Of a stretch of DNA of 64,000 nt, positions 1 to 10,570 are shown piece after piece. The translations under genes were made by a program, and so were the position numbers. Positions within the stretch are counted from its first letter, which is position 1. The number at the start of each line of letters is the position of its first letter. Source of the stretch: Diplonema papillatum (taxonomy: Eukaryota; Euglenozoa; Diplonemea; Diplonemida; Diplonemidae); the NCBI GenBank assembly GCA_030068145.1, contig JAPJBO010000031.1, positions 310,001-374,000 on the forward strand, in the 5' to 3' direction. A model generated the notes under the pieces. It searched no databases, had not been told where the DNA came from, and saw nothing but the letters and a program-made list of their open reading frames with translations.

Positions 1-1
1 G

Positions 2-640
2 TACCGCAGCGCCAGCGCGGTTCCTGGAGGAGGAGCAGCGGAGGGTTGGGCAGCAAGCACACCGGGGTCGGCGGGCTGCTTCGTCTCCGTCGCGGATGGC
101 GGCGCGGCACGTACGCCGGGATCGGCCGGCAGGGCCGCGCAAGGCGGCGGTTTCCGCAGCGCCAGCGCTGCATCCGGAGCTGGAGCCGCCGATGGCTGGG
201 CGGCACGCACGCCGGGGTCGGCGGGCGGGTTTCTGAGAGGCAGCGAGTTCCGCAGCGCCAGCGCGGTTGGGGCTGCCGATGGCTGGGCGGAGCGCACGCC
301 GGGATCGACGGGTAGGCTTCCGAAAGGCAGCGAGTTCCGCAGCGGCAGCGCGGTTTCCGGAGCAGGAGCGGCAGACGGCTGGTCGGCGGGCGGGTTGCCG
401 AAAGGCAGCGAGATCCGCAGCGCCAGCGCGGTTTCCGGAGCAGGAGCGGCAGACGGTTGGTCGGCACGCACGCCGGGATCGACGGGTGGGCTTCCGAAAG
501 GCAGCGAGATCCGCAGCGCCAGCGCGGTTTCCGGAGCAGGAGCGGCAGACGGCTGGTCGGCACGCACGCCGGGATCAGCCGGCAGGCGCGCGCAAGGCGG
601 CGACTTCCGCAGCGCCAGCGCGACCCCAGGAGGAGTCGGC
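2..640 (+). repeat. In-frame coding repeats of about 96 bp
   Basis: Six to seven imperfect units recur in the reading frame of the coiled-coil gene. The core residues are SASAVSGAGAADGW and ARTPGSTG. Units differ by in-frame losses, as expected for an expanding and contracting coding minisatellite. Confidence 0.75.
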
Positions 641-2099
641 GCTGCGTCCGGCGCCGGGGGCCGGCCGCCCGGACCCGGCCGCCGAAGCGTCAGCGCGGCC
701 GCCGCCGCCTTCGACGGCTCAGGGGAGGTTGCTTCGGGGCCCCCGCTGCCACCGCGGACGCCAGGGTCTCTCTCGCGGCAGCCCGGTGCCTTTCCGGAGA
801 CGCCGAACCCGGGCCCCCCGGGGGGGCTCGGGCCCCGCGACGAGGCGGCGCGGCACTTTGCGTATTTCGAAGCGTTCCTCCGCGACTTCACGGAGGCCGT
901 CGGCGGCGTGGTCGCCAACCACGCGTGGGCGGTCGACGCGCTTACGCTCGCCCACGCGTGCGGCGGCGCGGCCCGGGCCCCCCGGGCGTGTGTGAGCGGG
1001 CTGACGCTCGCCGTGAACGAGCTGGAGACCAGACTCCTCGCGCAGCAGCACGCCGTCCACGCCTCGTGCAAGTCGAAGGACGACGCCAAGTCGGCCGCCG
1101 TCCGCCTCCAAACGAAGCTGCGCATGGAGCGCAGCAAAGGCAAGACCCTGCAGAACAAGGTCGACGACCTCGCCAAGGGCAAGCACGCAGAGCTCCTCAA
1201 AGCCAGCGACCGGAAGGTCGCGACGCTGAAGGAGCACCTGGCGAGCTTCACGCTCACCGTCCGTGAAAAAGAAGACGGGATGTCAAACGTCATTGCGAAG
1301 CAAACCGCCATCAACGCGCGGATGCACGCGGAGCTGACCGCCGCTCTTGGCGAAGTCCGTGCGACGTCGCAGGTGTGCGAGGCGCTGCAGGCCGAGAAGC
1401 ACCGGTCGGACCAGCAGGCCGCGTGGCGGGACACGAGGGAGGCGGGCCTGCTGCGGGAGAACGCCGAGTTGCGGGCCGGTGTCCTGCGGCTCCGCGAGCT
1501 GGTGGACCGTCACGTGGTGGAGCACGCCGAAGCGGTTTCCTCGCGGGCAGCGGTCGAGAAGCTGTGCACCGGACTTCAATCCGGGCTGCAGCAGGCGGCG
1601 GCGGAGAACGCGGCCCTGCGCGCCCAGCTGGCCGCGGAGGAGTCCGACGGCGCGGCCTACCGTGAGCGGCTGCACCGGTGCGTCGCGGACATGGAGAGCC
1701 TCGTCGCGGCCAACGGGAAGCTCTCCAGCATCGTCGACCTCCTCCAAGACGACATCTCGTGCTCCAACTCCCAAAACGCGGACATCTCCTCGCAGCTCGC
1801 GGCGACACAGACGGACTACGCGGACATCGAGGTCCGGCTGGACCTGGTGTCCCGCGAAAAAGAAGCCCTGCACAAGCAGCTGGAAGGCTTGCAGAGCGAA
1901 GTCGACGGCGGCAACGTGTCCATCGGCGCCCTGGAGGCCCGCATCAAGGAGCTCGAGGCGAAGCGCGTCGCACTCGAGACGCAGTGCCACGCCGCGCACG
2001 CCGAACGGAGCGAGCTGCTGGCAAGTCGCGAGTCGCTTGCGCGCGACCTGGCGGACGCGGCGCAGGCCATCACAGCCCTGCAGGAAAGCGAAGCCGGAG
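2..2099 (+). CDS. Large coiled-coil protein, upstream exon (5' end outside window)
   Basis: The frame is open from the first bases of the window to about 2175, so the gene starts upstream. The first ~210 residues are a low-complexity tract of imperfect ~32-residue repeats containing SASAVSGAGAADGW and ARTPGS. After about residue 280 the protein becomes charged and heptad-rich, typical of a long coiled coil. I end the exon at 2099 before a GTGTGT donor (phase 1). Joining to the CAG acceptor at 3137 continues the coiled coil in frame (SEAG/EPSRSWLAEEL). No catalytic domain is visible. A scaffold or cytoskeletal role is only an inference from the coiled coil, and I do not recognise the family. 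Confidence 0.7.
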
Positions 2100-2144
2100 G
2101 TGTGTTTTTTCCTCGTTCGCCTTCGTCTTTCCGTCGTATGAAAA

Positions 2145-2306
2145 ATGAGACCATAAACCCCCGGAACTCCAAGTGAACTTACGTCTTTCCGTCGAATGTG
2201 AAATGAGACCATAAACCCCCGGATCTCCAAGTGAACTTACGTCTTTCCGTCGAATGTAAAATGAGACTATAAACCCCCGGATCTCTAAGTGAACTTACAC
2301 TCTAAA
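2145..2306 (+). repeat. Three tandem ~57-bp units at the start of the intron, with R10 core
   Basis: The words ATAAACCCCCGGATCTC and AAGTGAACTTAC recur three times just after the exon. The same core (R10: TATAAAACCCCGG ... AAGCGAACT ... ACTCTAAA) is dispersed across the window, including once more at 3078-3121 immediately before the next exon. Confidence 0.7.
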
Positions 2307-2439
2307 ATGCGACCACGGTACCGCCACGGTACCGAGACAGCAGCACCACCTTCAAGAACACGCCGCGTAAACGGTTCCGATTAGAGACCCTGTTGGTATC
2401 AGTCACCCGCAGACGCTGAATTCCGGAGTTTTGCGCGGA

Positions 2440-2585
2440 CTTTACACTCCACTTTTCGTTGACCGCACTACCCTCAGCCCGTGGACGTGGTTTCAGGTGG
2501 CAAATTGGCAAATGATCATGATCAGCAGGTCCCCCTTGCGGCGGTTCAGTTTCCTCACGCATTGCATGTGGTTAAAAACAGAAAA
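2440..2585 (-). rRNA. Antisense 18S rRNA fragment (V4 side), in an intron
   Basis: On the minus strand the segment reads GAAAAGTGGAGTGTAAAG, resembling the conserved 18S stretch after V4 (GAAAATTAGAGTGTTCAAAG). It is followed by sequence shared with the clearer antisense 18S piece in the calmodulin intron (19060-19262). Related copies lie at 31660-31790 and 39541-39640. It is an rRNA-derived scrap, not a working gene. Confidence 0.4.
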
Positions 2586-2599
2586 CAAACTCCCATCAG

Positions 2600-2858
2600 A
2601 ACCGAGCCGTTCGTGGCTGGCGGAAGAGCTGAGAGTGTCGCGAGAGGCGGTGGTGCGGCTGGAAGGCGAGGTGGCGGAGCACGAGGCGCTGATCGAAGCC
2701 GCGAAGCGCGAGGCCGCCCGGGCGTGCGCGCACCGCTGCGAGCTCGAGGCCCGGTGCCAGCGGCAGGCGGACTCCCTGGCCGCGACGAAGCAGCTGCTCG
2801 GCGGCGCGGAGCGCTCCCTGCAGGACAGCTTGTGGGTGCGCCGCGACCTGGAGGCCGA
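2600..2858 (+). pseudogene. Truncated duplicate of the coiled-coil gene's second exon
   Basis: This 259-bp segment inside the intron repeats the first 259 bp of the exon starting at 3138 almost base for base, including the CAG acceptor. Only one residue (GEVAEHE versus GEVAGHE) and few bases differ. It breaks off in EADA where the real exon continues EADVAALRAQQ. It carries no donor site that I can see at the break, so it is probably a dead partial exon copy rather than an alternative exon. Confidence 0.8.
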
Positions 2859-3137
2859 CGCAGCTCCACTTCCCCGAGATTGCACTCCTAGCGAACGTGA
2901 ACTCGGTGCCAGTCGCAAAACCCACGGAAATGTCAAGACACACCGGAAATGAGAGCCCGCGCTGAAGTACGTCGAATAGTCGGCATACAAACACAAGCAC
3001 ACGCACTACCGCATATGCGATTAGCACGCACACCAATATACGATACTTTAAAGGATCCTTTTCGACAACTACTATAACGACTATAAAACACCGGATCTCG
3101 AAGTGAACTTGCACTCTAAATAAACCCCCATCATCAG

Positions 3138-4117
3138 AACCGAGCCGTTCGTGGCTGGCGGAAGAGCTGAGAGTGTCGCGAGAGGCGGTGGTGCGGCTGG
3201 AAGGCGAGGTGGCGGGGCACGAGGCGCTGATCGAAGCCGCGAAGCGCGAGGCCGCCCGGGCGTGCGCGCACCGCTGCGAGCTCGAGGCCCGGTGCCAGCG
3301 GCAGGCGGACTCCCTGGCCGCGACGAAGCAGCTGCTCGGCGGCGCGGAGCGCTCCCTGCAGGACAGCTTGTGGGTGCGCCGCGACCTGGAGGCCGACGTC
3401 GCCGCTCTGCGCGCGCAGCAGCAGGCCGAAGCCGACCAGCTCCACCGCGCCTCGGACACCCTCCGCGCCCTGGCCGGCGTGCAAGACCAGCGGATCCTCT
3501 CGAAGGACAAGGAAATATCTGCCCTGCAGCACCTCCTCTACGACGGCCCGCCAGGCGAACTGAGCCCCCGCAGCCTCTCACCGACTCCCCCACCCCTACT
3601 CTGCGAGCGGGAGCGTGCGGCAGGCCCCAATAATAGCGGGCCCGTGCCCCCAGGCTCCGATGCGGTGGAAACAGCGGACGACGGTTCGTCGTCGGAGGGA
3701 GACTACGTTGGCAGCCTGCACGAGCGCAGTGCGTCCGACATGGACGGCGAGCACTGCTGCCGGCGGCTGCCGCGCCAACACGCACGCCCCGAAGCTGCTG
3801 GTGAGCCAGCGGAGGCGGCCTGCTTGCCTGCGGACGCCGCCGTTAAGTCGCTGATGAACGCAGTCTCGGTCGACTTGGCCCGGGTCCGCCGCAAGTGGCA
3901 TGCCGCCGAGCGCCGGGCGCTGGCGGCCCAGCGCGAGCTGGCGCGCGTCCGTGCGGGGGGGGCTGGCCGGGGCGCCGTGGAATCGGCCTCCCCCAGGGCC
4001 TCCCTGTCGGTCAGCCCGAGCGTGGCGCTGGCGTCCGTTTCGGACATGGAGGCTTCGCCGCTACGCCGGTTGAGCACGAGGGACCTCGAAGACGGACACT
4101 CTCCGTTCTCCCTGTAG
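3138..4117 (+). CDS. Large coiled-coil protein, last exon
   Basis: The exon begins after ATCATCAG (phase 1) and runs 326 codons to TAG. The first ~115 residues continue the coiled coil (LRVSREAVVRLEGEV, QLLGGAERSLQDSLW, LRAQQQAEADQL). A Pro/Ser/acidic linker follows (GELSPRSLSPTPPPLL, DDGSSSEGDY), then a second short helical stretch (DLARVRRKWHAAERRALAAQ). The C-terminal tail is Ser-rich, with ASVSDMEASPLRRLST. The long match to the duplicate at 2600-2858 shows where the exon begins. Family not recognised. Confidence 0.7.
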
Positions 4118-4372
4118 CGCTTGTTCACCCTAAGCTCGGGGCGCCGTGGAATCGGCGTCCCCCAGGGCCTCCCTGTCGTGGCGTCCGTTTTGGACATGGA
4201 GGCTTCGCCGCTGCGCCGGTTGAGCACGAGGGACCTCGAAGACGGACACTCTCCGTTCTCCCTGTAGCGCTTGTTCACCCTAAGCTCGGGGCGCCGTGGA
4301 ATCGGCCTCCCCCAGGGCCTCCCTGTCGGCGTGGCGCTGGCGTCCGTTTCGGACATGGAGGCTTCGCCGCTA
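4118..4372 (+). pseudogene. Two truncated tandem copies of the coiled-coil gene's 3' end
   Basis: After the stop codon, the last ~145 bp of the gene recur at about 4139-4267 and 4290-4372. The linker CGCTTGTTCACCCTAAGCTC lies before each copy. The first copy lacks the short SPSVALA-coding part and the last stops within EASPL. The copies follow directly head to tail. Confidence 0.85.
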
Positions 4373-5317
4373 TGGACCAAAGGCCCACAAGCTGGCATTG
4401 ACCAAGGAATCAAGTTAATGGGCGGTTCCGCCCTCATGAGCCCATGCTACAGTAGACGATGAACTGAATGAAGAGATCTTCGGATGGGGATCGCCACGTA
4501 TTTGCATCCGAAAAAAAAGAAAAGAACGACTCCCCGCACGTTGTGCCAAAAGACTTGCCTCTGGTGTCCTTCTATTTTGCTGCCCCCCACTTCACCCCCC
4601 CCTGTAGTAGATTCTGCTGTGTCAATGATCTCGTAGTTCGAAAATATTTTTTTGTCTCTCTCTTTCAGAGTTGTCAAGTCTTCTTTTTCTGCTTGTAGAT
4701 CTTTTGCTTGCGCCGTATCCTCTTCTTTTTCAGTGCTCGCCAGTCTTCTCTTTCTTTTTGAAGTTTTCCTTTTACGTTACTCGAGGGAGGCCGCCAGCGG
4801 CGAATAACAGAGTAGCGCCGGCGGAAATGAACAAGCGACGATTTAGGGTCCGGTTTCTGACAGTTGATAGATCACGAGTTGCACCACCGCTAATAAAACC
4901 CTCACTCCTATGCTTGTGTCTGTCCACCGCTCCTGCTCTGCTTGCCGCGCGCCGTATGGTTGGAGTAAAAGGTGAAGCCAGAAAGCTGCTAATCTTGCTG
5001 CTGACCACAAGAAGCGGTGCAAGCTACTTTGTTCCTCTGGACGGCAAACCTGTCGTTCGGATTATTATTAGTCTTCAAAGTCTTCAAAGAACAAGTTTCT
5101 TTCTACTCATGCGGAGTCGTACGTGTAGTTTCAGCCTAGAGTGAGTTTGATCAAAGTAAGATCAAGGCAGCCCTTACAAAGACCAGCCACAGTCAACGCC
5201 GCGTGGGTGCGGGCTTTTGATATCATCCATCATGTTTCAAACCCCCGATTGCGCGTAACCTGGAAGCACCCAGAGGGTGTCGGCGGTACAAAGGTGCAGT
5301 TGCCCGCATCCATCTGT
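4373..5317. other. Gene-poor stretch, nothing assignable
   Basis: Mixed-composition DNA with pyrimidine-rich runs near 4660-4760. I see no convincing exon, RNA gene or complete repeat. The open frames here lack the G/C-ending codon pattern of the recognised exons. Confidence 0.4.
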
Positions 5318-5545
5318 GCTCTGGTGGCGCGGGTGGTCCTGGCTGTGACGAGCTACGAACAACAGCCGCCTGATACCTGACATACCAGACTCACACCGCT
5401 GTCCTGTCTGCATACACTCAGGTTCCGCGCTGATGATGGTCCGCCTTGTGTGTCCGTGGCTTGAAGGACCGAAACACGGCGCAGACGGGACCAGTGCGGT
5501 GTTGAGCGCATACCCATTCCAAGCACGTTCTTACAATCCCCCAGC
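5318..5545 (+). repeat. Dispersed repeat R8, copy 1
   Basis: A ~220-bp sequence with marker word GATGATGGTCCGCCTTGTG also occurs at 11518-11735 and 36255-36465 in the same orientation. The short open frames it contains are not conserved in a way that suggests coding. Confidence 0.8.
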
Positions 5546-5912
5546 CTCCTCTCTCTCTCGCTCTCTCTCTCTTTCGCTAGCCTCCGTCGAAAAATAGGCA
5601 CCGGGCGGCGCCGCCGAGTATACTTGTCTTTTCCGTGTCGTTCCATCGTGAACTTCGCTGTATTGTTCTATTTTTCTGACGCCATTTCTCCGTCCGAGCT
5701 TGCGCCCCGCGATAAGAGGAGGCAATCGGAAGCATGCAAAGCCTTGGCCGGTGTGTTACCCCAGTGCCACGCTAGCTGTTTTGCCCTGTGTGTGCCGTCC
5801 GATTCGACGGGCTGCTGTTCATCAGCAAGCGCCAAGCCCCCATCGGGATCGCCGCGCCTTTTGATGCCGTATATGCTGTTTTGCGGAAATCGGTAGCCAC
5901 CAGACTCGTAGG

Positions 5913-6085
5913 CTGTTTCTGCTCTCCGTATCGTCTGACGAGGACTGCCTAGAAGAGTTTCTGCTCTCCGTATTGTCTGACGAGAACTGCCTAGAAGAGT
6001 TTCTGCTCTCCGTATCGTCTGACGAGAACTGCCTACAAGAGTTCAAGAGTTTCTGCTCTCCGTATCGTCTGACGAGAACTGCCGA
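5913..6085 (+). repeat. Four tandem 44-bp units upstream of the RanBP9-like gene
   Basis: The unit begins TTTCTGCTCTCCGTATCGTC and continues TGACGAGAACTGCC. It is repeated four times, the third with a short insertion. Confidence 0.8.
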
Positions 6086-6275
6086 GGAAAGGGGAAGTAA
6101 GGAGAAGACATCCTTGCTCGATCCTTGCCCATTTTCCGTGGGCCAAGAGAGCCCCAAATACGTTTCGGGTATATGTTGTGGCTGTTCTGACCACGTTGCT
6201 GTACACGTTGTGGGAAGGTTGTGAGCGCGCACTGATGAGGGCGCACAGGGCTTTGGGCTGGGGGAACGGGAGAAC

Positions 6276-7430
6276 ATGGAGAGCAGGGACGCGGAAGCGA
6301 AAATGGAGCCGGTGAAGGCGACGAGCCTGGAAGAGGTGCTGAAGGCGGCGATGGAGCGCAAGGGCAACGTTCCCGCGCAGTTCTGGGCCAGCGGGCGGCT
6401 GCAGCACGGGCTGCAGCTGAGCGACGACGCGCTGACCCTCTCGCACAGCTCGCTCCCTCGGCATCCATCGGTTATTGCCCACTTTCCGTGGACTAGAAAG
6501 GAAAAACTACTCTGGCCACAAGAGCCACAATATATTTTGTGGGTGAATGTAGACCAGCGTTGCGGGAAAGAAAGAAAGTTGTGGGTGTGCAACACAAATG
6601 AGGGCGCAACGTTTTTGTGCGTAATTGTCGACGCACAAAAAAACTTTGCGCCCTCATTTGTGTTGCACACCCACAAAATATATTGGGAAAGTTGTGGGTG
6701 CACAGCAACAAAATGAGGGTGCAACGTTGATCAGGGCTTGGGGCTGGGGAAGGGGGCCGAGAACATGGAGAGCAGAGACCCGGAGGGGCCGGTGAAGGCG
6801 ACGAGCCTGGAAGAGGTGCTGAAGGCGGCGATGGAGCGCAAGGGCAACGTTCCCGCGCAGTTCTGGGCCAGCGGGCGGCTGCAGCACGGGCTGCAGCTGA
6901 GCGACGACGCGCTGACCCTCTCGCACAGCTCGCTCCCTCGGCATCCATCGGTTATTGCCCACTTTCCGTGGACTAGAAAGGAAAAACTACTCTGGCCACA
7001 AGAGCCACAATATATTTTGTGGGTGAATGTAGACCAGCGTTGCGGGAAAGAAAGAAAGTTGTGGGTGTGCAACACAAATGAGGGCGCAACGTTTTTGTGC
7101 GTAATTGTCGACGCACAAAAAAACTTTGCGCCCTCATTTGTGTTGCACACCCACAAAATATATTGGGAAAGTTGTGGGTGCACAGCAACAAAATGAGGGT
7201 GCAACGTTGATCAGGGCTTGGGGCTGGGGAAGGGGGCCGAGAACATGGAGAGCAGAGACCCGGAGGGGCCGGTGAAGGCGACGAGCCTGGAAGAGGTGCT
7301 GAAGGCGGCGATGGAGCGCAAGGGCAACGTTCCCGCGCAGTTCTGGGCCAGCGGGCGGCTGCAGCACGGGCTGCAGCTGAGCGACGATCGCACAGCTCGA
7401 TCCCTCGGCATCCATCGGTTATTGCCCACT
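6276..7430 (+). pseudogene. Three truncated upstream copies of the RanBP9-like first exon
   Basis: Copies start at ATGs at about 6276, 6765 and 7245. Each encodes MESRD...VKATSLEEVLKAAMER... up to about LSDD or LSDDALTLSHSS and then leaves the gene, running into CTCCCTCGGCATCCATC. The unit is ~480 bp and nearly identical between copies. The third copy has lost a few bases near its end and the second and third lack the short AEAKM insert. Only the fourth copy (7712) continues into the SPRY domain. They could act as decoy first exons or simply be dead duplications. No donor site is evident. Confidence 0.85.
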
Positions 7431-7621
7431 TTCCGTGAACTACAAAGGAAAAACTACTCTGGCCACAAGAGCCACAATATATTTTGTGGGTGAATGTAGA
7501 CCAGCGTTGCGGGAAAGAAAGAAAGTTGTGGGTGTGCAACACAAATGAGGGCGCAACGTTTTTGTGCGTAATTGTCGACGCACAAAAAAACTTTGCGCCC
7601 TCATTTGTGTTGCACACCCAC
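6581..7621. repeat. Near-perfect 94-bp hairpin, three copies
   Basis: Each unit contains two inverted arms of about 29 bp, starting GTGGGTGTGCAACACAAATG. They are separated by a loop that is itself partly palindromic around GTCGAC. Copies lie at 6581-6674, 7061-7154 and 7528-7621. The shape fits a small foldback element that was amplified with the exon copies. Confidence 0.85.
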
Positions 7622-7711
7622 AAAATATAATGGGAAAGTTGTGGGTGCACAGCAACAAAATGAGGGTGCAACGTTGTTCAGGGCTTGGGGCTGGGGAAGG
7701 GGGCCGAGAAC

Positions 7712-8100
7712 ATGGAGAGCAGAGACGCGGAGGCGAAAATGGAGCCGGTGAAGGCGACGAGCCTGGAAGAGGTGCTGAAGGCGGCGATGGAGCGCAAGGG
7801 CAACGTTCCCGCGCAGTTCTGGGCCAGCGAGCGGCTGCAGCACGGGCTGCAGCTGAGCGACGACGCGCTGACCCTTTCACACAGCTCGCCCGCCGCCACC
7901 AGCACGGAGTGCTCGGTGCAGGCCCGGTGGCCCCTGACGCTGATGAACGGCGTCGGCTACTACGAAATAGACGTCCTGCACTGCTCGTCCCCCGGCAGCA
8001 GCGTCATGGTCGGCTTGGCGAACAAAGGCTTCTCCACCCTGCGCCACCCGAGCGGGCGGAAGCAGTGCGTTGGGTACTTGTCGGCGGGTAAAGTGACCAG
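7712..8100 (+). CDS. RanBP9/RanBPM-like protein, exon 1 (SPRY domain, first half)
   Basis: From the ATG at 7712 the exon encodes 129 complete codons plus two bases. After a helical leader (TSLEEVLKAAMER) comes the first half of a SPRY domain: LQLSDDALTLSH, WPLTLMNGVGYYEIDVLH, SVMVGLANKGFSTLRHPSGR and CVGYLS. This follows the order in RanBP9 (YYFEVKI, GIGLS, LPGWEKHSYGY). The donor GTATGC at 8101 joins in frame to the acceptor ACAG ending at 10949 and gives VTRYEETIPYGSRYGSGD. In animals and fungi this family (RanBP9/10, yeast Gid1) is part of the CTLH/GID ubiquitin ligase. That role is inferred here from domain order only. Confidence 0.75.
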
Positions 8101-8120
8101 GTATGCCGTATGGGTGGGAA

Positions 8121-8300
8121 GAATAGTTGAGTTGCAGCTCTTGACAAAGATAGATGGTAAAAAGAAGGTGTTTTTATTCTTCACCTTTTCTCACGAACCG
8201 GGGGGTCGGTCCTGCTTTTGGCTTTGTAGGTTCTCCCGACTCCCCAATTCGTGGTTAGCACAAACTCAAGAGGTCTAGTCAACTATTCCCTGCAGTATTG
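8121..8300 (+). repeat. Dispersed repeat R3, copy 1 (MITE-like)
   Basis: Imperfect terminal inverted repeats of about 22 bp (AATAGTTGA ... TCAACTATT) bound a ~165-bp unit with marker words GTTCTCCCGACTCC and CACAAACTCAAGAGGTCTAG. Other copies: 10346-10570, 18225-18385, and a 3' part at 47600-47692. R4 in reverse orientation follows at about 8320-8463. Confidence 0.7.
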
Positions 8301-8467
8301 GCATACTTTCAAGAAAAATAATAAACGCTTTGACCTGTTGTGTTTGTGTGATTTGTCGTGTAGGGGTAGGCCCGTATGACCTCACGTCCGTTCAGCACGT
8401 GGTTCGTTCGTTCTTTGTCTGGCAGCTTTTGTCGAGCATTTCCAAGCTGGCGCTTATGTAAGAATAG

Positions 8468-10348
8468 TTGAGCCAATTCACCTACCCCCCCTGAAAGCGA
8501 CTTGAGCTCGATTACACTCGATTACGCGTCGATTACACTCGATTACACTCGATTACGATCGATTACAATCGATCAGCTTTTGGTGAATTGGGGGGGTACT
8601 GTAACAATTGATTAAACACACAGCACTCAGCCAATCCTGATTAGCCGATGCAACGTGTCTATTATCGAGCCTTCTTCTGGGGCTAAAGATGCTGATAGCA
8701 CGATCATCGAATATCGAACAAAAAGAAGCATATTCGTCTGAAAAAAGGATGTAGCCAGGCAGTGCAGCAGGGGACGAGGAAGTTCGGACTGACTTGTGGA
8801 AGCAGGTTGTCGAGTGCATAGGGGCTCGGGTACCCGTTTTCCCGTATTAGCAACCTTTGCAATTTAGCGCAGCTAATACTCGAGCCTTTTGGCATTCCCT
8901 GCGGGGCAGTTCCAGGCGATAGGGCAAGCGCTTGGCAGACACCCTGTCCTCGAAGATGTCAAGTTTCTGTTTGTGGGTTCGATCTCCCTGGCGACAACAA
9001 GGCGGTTGAAAACGGAGGCTAATCTCACCTTTAGGCACTGCAATGTCACGCATGCCATTGTCAGACGCTACCGTCTGGCATTGCGCAATTCGTGCCATAG
9101 TCGTTGGGGGTATTGACAAGGGGGTTCAGTGGACACTCATCTGTTGGCTCCTCGTTACTGCCCACGTAGGTTCCGGGAGGTCTGCTTGGCTGCACGCGGC
9201 TTGTGGTGTTGCTTCGTTCTTGAACTTTTTCTTCGGCTTCATGCGGTTCATCGTCCCGGCCTGCCCCTGGTACACGACTCGTCTCGTCTCCGTAGCTCGT
9301 CTATCCTGCTTCACTTCGTGCTTCCATCGAGCCTACTTGCGCTGTCACATTCCGATGGGTAGTGCGTCTGCGGGAGGAACCTGCCGTTATTGTGGCTGAC
9401 ACACCCTGTCCCTGCGGCCTTCATCGCTGTCTGCTCTCGTGCGGCCACTGTGGGGCATGATTCCGCCTCGGATCCTCGGTTGTGCTCCTTAGCTGGATCG
9501 CTAGCTCGATAAGAAGAGCTGGTGTGTGGGCACAAGCGAATGTGGTTGCGGTTGCGGGCCGGCCGGCGTGACTGCGAGCAGACAGGCTGCATGCGCGTGG
9601 GCCCAATCGCGCCATTCACGCGGTACTCCAAAGGCCTAATCGGGCCGGGCCGGCACATACAGATTGCGACCGGGGCCAGCGTCGCACCTCGGTCTCGTCC
9701 CTTACAGCCGGAGCACGTGGCTCTCCCCAAGCCTCTGGGAAGGTGGCGGAGCTGGGAAGACGCGAGAGAAAACCAAAGTAGCGGCGGCCGACCTCTGTCT
9801 GCAAGCACGTCTCTGGCAGGGCAGTCGGCACCAAACGGAGCACAGTACCTCTTCCAAAGCAGTCGGCTGAAGCGGAGCACAGTCAATGGGCATTCAGAGA
9901 GTGCAAAGCATGTCTCTTGTAGGGCAGTGGGCAGCGGGCTTTGAGGGAAAGGTCAGCGCGGTAGCGATGACCAGGAGAACACATACAGATGGGTGGGGAG
10001 AGGCCCTGGGACTAAGGCGTGACTACCCCCGTCCCTGTCCCTCCCAGGGCGCCACCCCGAATCTAGCCTGGCTCCACCACGGTGAAGGCCCACACCTGCG
10101 GTTTCCGTCCCTCGTATGCTTGTGCTTGGCACTTCTTGGGCCAGACAGTGGTCAACATGGTCGCTCATGGGCCAGCCAGGGGTCCACCAGTGGTCGAACC
10201 CAAAATACTAGTGTCAATTTCGATCACACTCTACAACGCTCGACTACACTCTACTACACTCTACTACACTCGATTACACTCTATTACACTCTATTACACT
10301 ATATTACACTCGATTACGCTCGATCAGGGGGTGGGTGAATTGGCTCAA
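8468..10348. mobile_element. 1.88-kb element with terminal inverted repeats, inserted in R3
   Basis: The ends are TTGAGCCAATTCACC and GGTGAATTGGCTCAA, followed inward by C-rich then GATTACACTC minisatellite tracts in inverted orientation (8500-8575 and 10215-10330). The flanks carry TAG at 8465-8467 and 10349-10351. Removing the element and one TAG restores the start of R3 (AATAGTTGAGTTGCAG). The interior has no frame I can identify as a transposase, so it looks non-autonomous. It lies in the first RanBP9-like intron. Confidence 0.7.
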
Positions 10349-10570
10349 TAGTTGAGTTGCAGCTCTTGACAAAGACAGATGGAAAAAAGAAGGTGTTTTT
10401 ATTCTTCGCTTTTTCTTACAACTAAAAATATTTGTAGTTGTAGGTGCTATAACTCTAAAAAGACCCGCTTTGTAGTTGTAGGTTCTCCCGCCCTCCCTCC
10501 CCACATCGTGGTTGGCACAAACTCAAGAGGTCTAGTCAACTATTCCCTGCAGTATTAGCATACTTTAAAA
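10346..10570 (+). repeat. Dispersed repeat R3, copy 2
   Basis: Shares AATAGTTGAGTTGCAGCTCT and CACAAACTCAAGAGGTCTAG with the copy at 8121. The middle has about 40 extra bases with R2-like words (AAAAAGACCCGCTTTGTAG). Confidence 0.7.

Noticed and set aside
7564-8091. 175-codon alternative frame over RanBP9-like exon 1
   Set aside because: The other frame encodes a SPRY domain and joins in phase to the next exon, so this one is a shadow.
8985-9010. tRNA T-arm (GGTTCGATCTCC)
   Set aside because: The flanking bases do not form a T-stem and no A-box or acceptor stem is present. I found no tRNA in the window.
9311-9886. 191-codon minus-strand gene in the RanBP9-like intron
   Set aside because: No family features. 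It lies inside the TIR element at 8468-10348 and competing frames on both strands are equally open.
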